Origin: Bacteroidaceae bacterium
GTDB lineage: Bacteria > Bacteroidota > Bacteroidia > Bacteroidales > Bacteroidaceae
Assembly (NCBI GenBank): GCA_024398595.1
Contig: JAKSIX010000024.1
Location: 1 to 35,241, forward strand
DNA length: 35,241 nucleotides
Direction: 5' to 3'
Below are positions 34,624-35,241 of the stretch, piece after piece (the stretch's first letter is position 1; the number at the start of each line of letters is the position of its first letter). Position numbers and translations under genes: made by a program. Under the pieces are notes generated by a model. That model saw only the letters and a program-made list of their open reading frames with translations, had not been told where the DNA came from and did no database searches.

Positions 34624-34734
34624 TAAGATTGTATGCTTACTTTATCCTTCAATAATTGTCAAAGGGTTTCCCTCTTCATTCAGGGGGGGTAAGCAACTGC
34701 TTAGTTTTCAAAGAATTAACATCTAGCAATAGCG

Positions 34735-34781
34735 AGAATTTCCGCCTGAGACACCGTAGTGGAGTTTCGGGTGGAAGTCTT
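34735..34781 (+). promoter_or_regulatory. Long structured hairpin in the 5' leader RNA
   Basis: Bases 34735-34755 pair with 34761-34781 around the loop GTAGT (34756-34760). Of 21 positions, 14 are Watson-Crick, five are G.U (36/80, 39/77, 44/72, 47/69, 50/66, counted from 34700) and two are mismatched (37/79 and 53/63). The G.U pairs exist only in RNA copied in the plus direction; the other strand would have A.C mismatches. This favours a transcribed leader structure over a DNA operator. It ends 55 bases before the small-protein start. I cannot assign it to a known RNA family from memory. Confidence 0.65.
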
Positions 34782-34836
34782 ATTCACATATCCATCCGAT
34801 AATCAAACGAGAAATAAACTATAAAACGATAAAGAA

Positions 34837-34980
34837 ATGACAAAAAAAGAACAGCAGCCAATCTATGTGTCCCCCAAGATGAAGACAGTAGAAATCAAGA
34901 CTCGGGCAATCATCTGCCAGAGCGGAAATAGGAGTATGGGTGAAAACGAACTGAACGAATACGATTTCGAGCAGTTGTAG
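34837..34980 (+). CDS. Small 47-residue protein upstream of a fimbrillin-like gene
   Basis: ATG at 34837, TAG at 34978-34980. The protein has an N-terminal KKEQQPIYVSPKMKTVEIKT, a central AIICQSG and an acidic end NELNEYDFEQL. Small proteins with this plan (Y.(A/S)P near the start, a VEI strand, a hydrophobic stretch ending in SG, an acidic tail) are commonly found in Bacteroidales just before fimbrillin or other surface lipoprotein genes; their role is unknown. There is no signal peptide or membrane helix. It lies 58 bases upstream of the lipoprotein start on the same strand and behind the structured leader, so the three belong to one unit. Confidence 0.72.
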   Translation: MTKKEQQPIYVSPKMKTVEIKTRAIICQSGNRSMGENELNEYDFEQL

Positions 34981-34988
34981 TCCCCAGA

Positions 34989-35024
34989 GTTGAAACAATG
35001 AAAAATGTTGAAACAATGAAAAAT
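34989..35024 (+). repeat. Perfect tandem duplication of an 18-bp unit
   Basis: GTTGAAACAATGAAAAAT occurs at 34989-35006 and again directly at 35007-35024. It lies between the small protein and the lipoprotein. Each copy contains ATGAAAAAT, and together they create a nine-codon frame (MKNVETMKN, 34998-35027). The unit is a multiple of three. Confidence 0.95.
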
Positions 35025-35038
35025 TAAAAGATACAGAA

Positions 35039-35241
35039 ATGAAAAAGAAAGCAATTGTATTATTGGCGTTCACCGCTGCCTTGACGGCGGTATCCTGCCA
35101 GAAAGAAACCATGAAAGAGGCTGAAACCACTCCCACGGGAGAAGGGATGACCATCAGTGCAGTGTCAGAAGGAATAGGTGCGGAAGCAAAGGCGGCAATG
35201 GTTTACAAATATGACGTCGTCTGGAAAACGGGAGACAAGAT
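35039..35241 (+). CDS. Fimbrillin-like surface lipoprotein, 3' end beyond the window
   Basis: The first 67 codons of a secreted protein. The signal peptide MKKKAIVLLAFTAALTAVSC ends in a lipobox with candidate lipidated Cys20. After a linker rich in E and T comes MTISAVSEGIGAEAKAAMVY, then VVWKTGDK at the window edge. The (V)xWxxGDxI phrase shortly after the signal is typical of fimbrillin-family and related Bacteroidales surface lipoproteins, where it starts the first beta-sandwich. ATG 35039 follows the A-rich sequence AAAAGATACAGAA. The assignment needs the rest of the gene; another beta-sandwich lipoprotein of the same locus type is possible. Confidence 0.7.
   Translation, partial: MKKKAIVLLAFTAALTAVSCQKETMKEAETTPTGEGMTISAVSEGIGAEAKAAMVYKYDVVWKTGDK

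Larger units (their letters stand above)
34399..34836. other. Divergent intergenic region between pnp and the fimbrillin-type unit
   Basis: There is no convincing gene in this 438-base stretch. The left third holds a weak minus-strand promoter for pnp (TTGG-N21-TAATTTCG, -7 box at 34429-34436). TACATTTG at 34532-34539 is an isolated plus-strand -7 match. The right half is the leader of the plus-strand unit. Within it, GTAAG/CTTAC (34623-34627 with 34636-34640), AGGG/CCCT/AGGG (34663-34685) and TAAGC/GCTTA (34690-34703) form small hairpins ahead of the large one at 34735-34781. A run of seven G lies at 34683-34689. The last 30 bases before the ATG are A-rich, as usual for Bacteroidetes translation starts. 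Confidence 0.6.

Noticed and set aside
34502..34726. A 74-codon plus-strand frame in the pnp upstream region
   Set aside because: It spans the likely promoter at 34616-34623 and the seven-G run, and has no recognisable motif. It looks like chance.
34989..35024. The tandem 18-bp repeat as a CRISPR-like array
   Set aside because: There are only two copies with no spacer between them and no cas genes nearby. It is a simple duplication.

Overview
The window comes from a member of the Bacteroidales with roughly balanced base composition. Four things point there. The promoters have the Bacteroidetes form TTTG-N19..22-TAnnTTTG and not the -35/-10 type. Many proteins begin as short-signal lipoproteins. 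The right end holds a small YxSP...CxSG protein followed by a fimbrillin-like lipoprotein. Tandem GH43/CBM6 glycosidases are also typical of gut or rumen members. I cannot name a genus from the sequence alone.

Layout, left to right. 1-117: tail of an unrecognised + strand gene with a terminator. 190-6226 (minus): transcription unit ABC-F ATPase, M13 lipoprotein peptidase, U32 protein, then a decayed 43-codon remnant of a PHP-domain phosphatase. 6321-11529 (minus): nucleotidyltransferase, MacB-type ATPase, two FtsX/MacB permeases and a membrane fusion protein, all tightly packed (a split MacAB-type exporter). 11605-12898 (plus): free methionine-(R)-sulfoxide reductase and a metallo-beta-lactamase-fold hydrolase. 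12917-15041: accessory patch next to an initiator-type tRNA-Met, with a DUF4143-type ATPase, an overlapping 85-codon orphan ORF, palindromes upstream of the ATPase promoter and the C-terminal stub of a WYL-domain regulator. 15269-17328 (plus): TetR, FabG, RluA-type pseudouridine synthase. 17291-20807 (minus): duplicated GH43-CBM6 glycosidase and a divergent cyclophilin lipoprotein. 20927-24152: tRNA-Leu(CAA), mannose-1-phosphate guanylyltransferase, S41 protease, tRNA-Asn(GTT).

24189-29869 (minus): complete tripartite RND efflux operon (adaptor, pump, outer-membrane factor). 29888-30859 (minus): greA and a HIT protein bounded by two good terminators. 30950-34398 (minus): pnp and a thioredoxin-fold lipoprotein whose CxxC is lost. 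34399-35241: divergent promoter region, a roughly 210-nt leader with a 21-position RNA hairpin rich in strand-specific G.U pairs, a 47-aa protein, an exact 18-bp tandem duplication, and the start of a fimbrillin-like lipoprotein that runs off the window.

Most of the window is core metabolism, RNA processing and efflux. The points most worth following are the structured leader and small protein at the right end, the ATPase patch beside tRNA-Met, the PHP and WYL gene remnants, and two proteins that keep their fold but have lost the catalytic motif (cyclophilin without its Arg, thioredoxin fold without CxxC). No CRISPR array, transposase or phage gene is visible.
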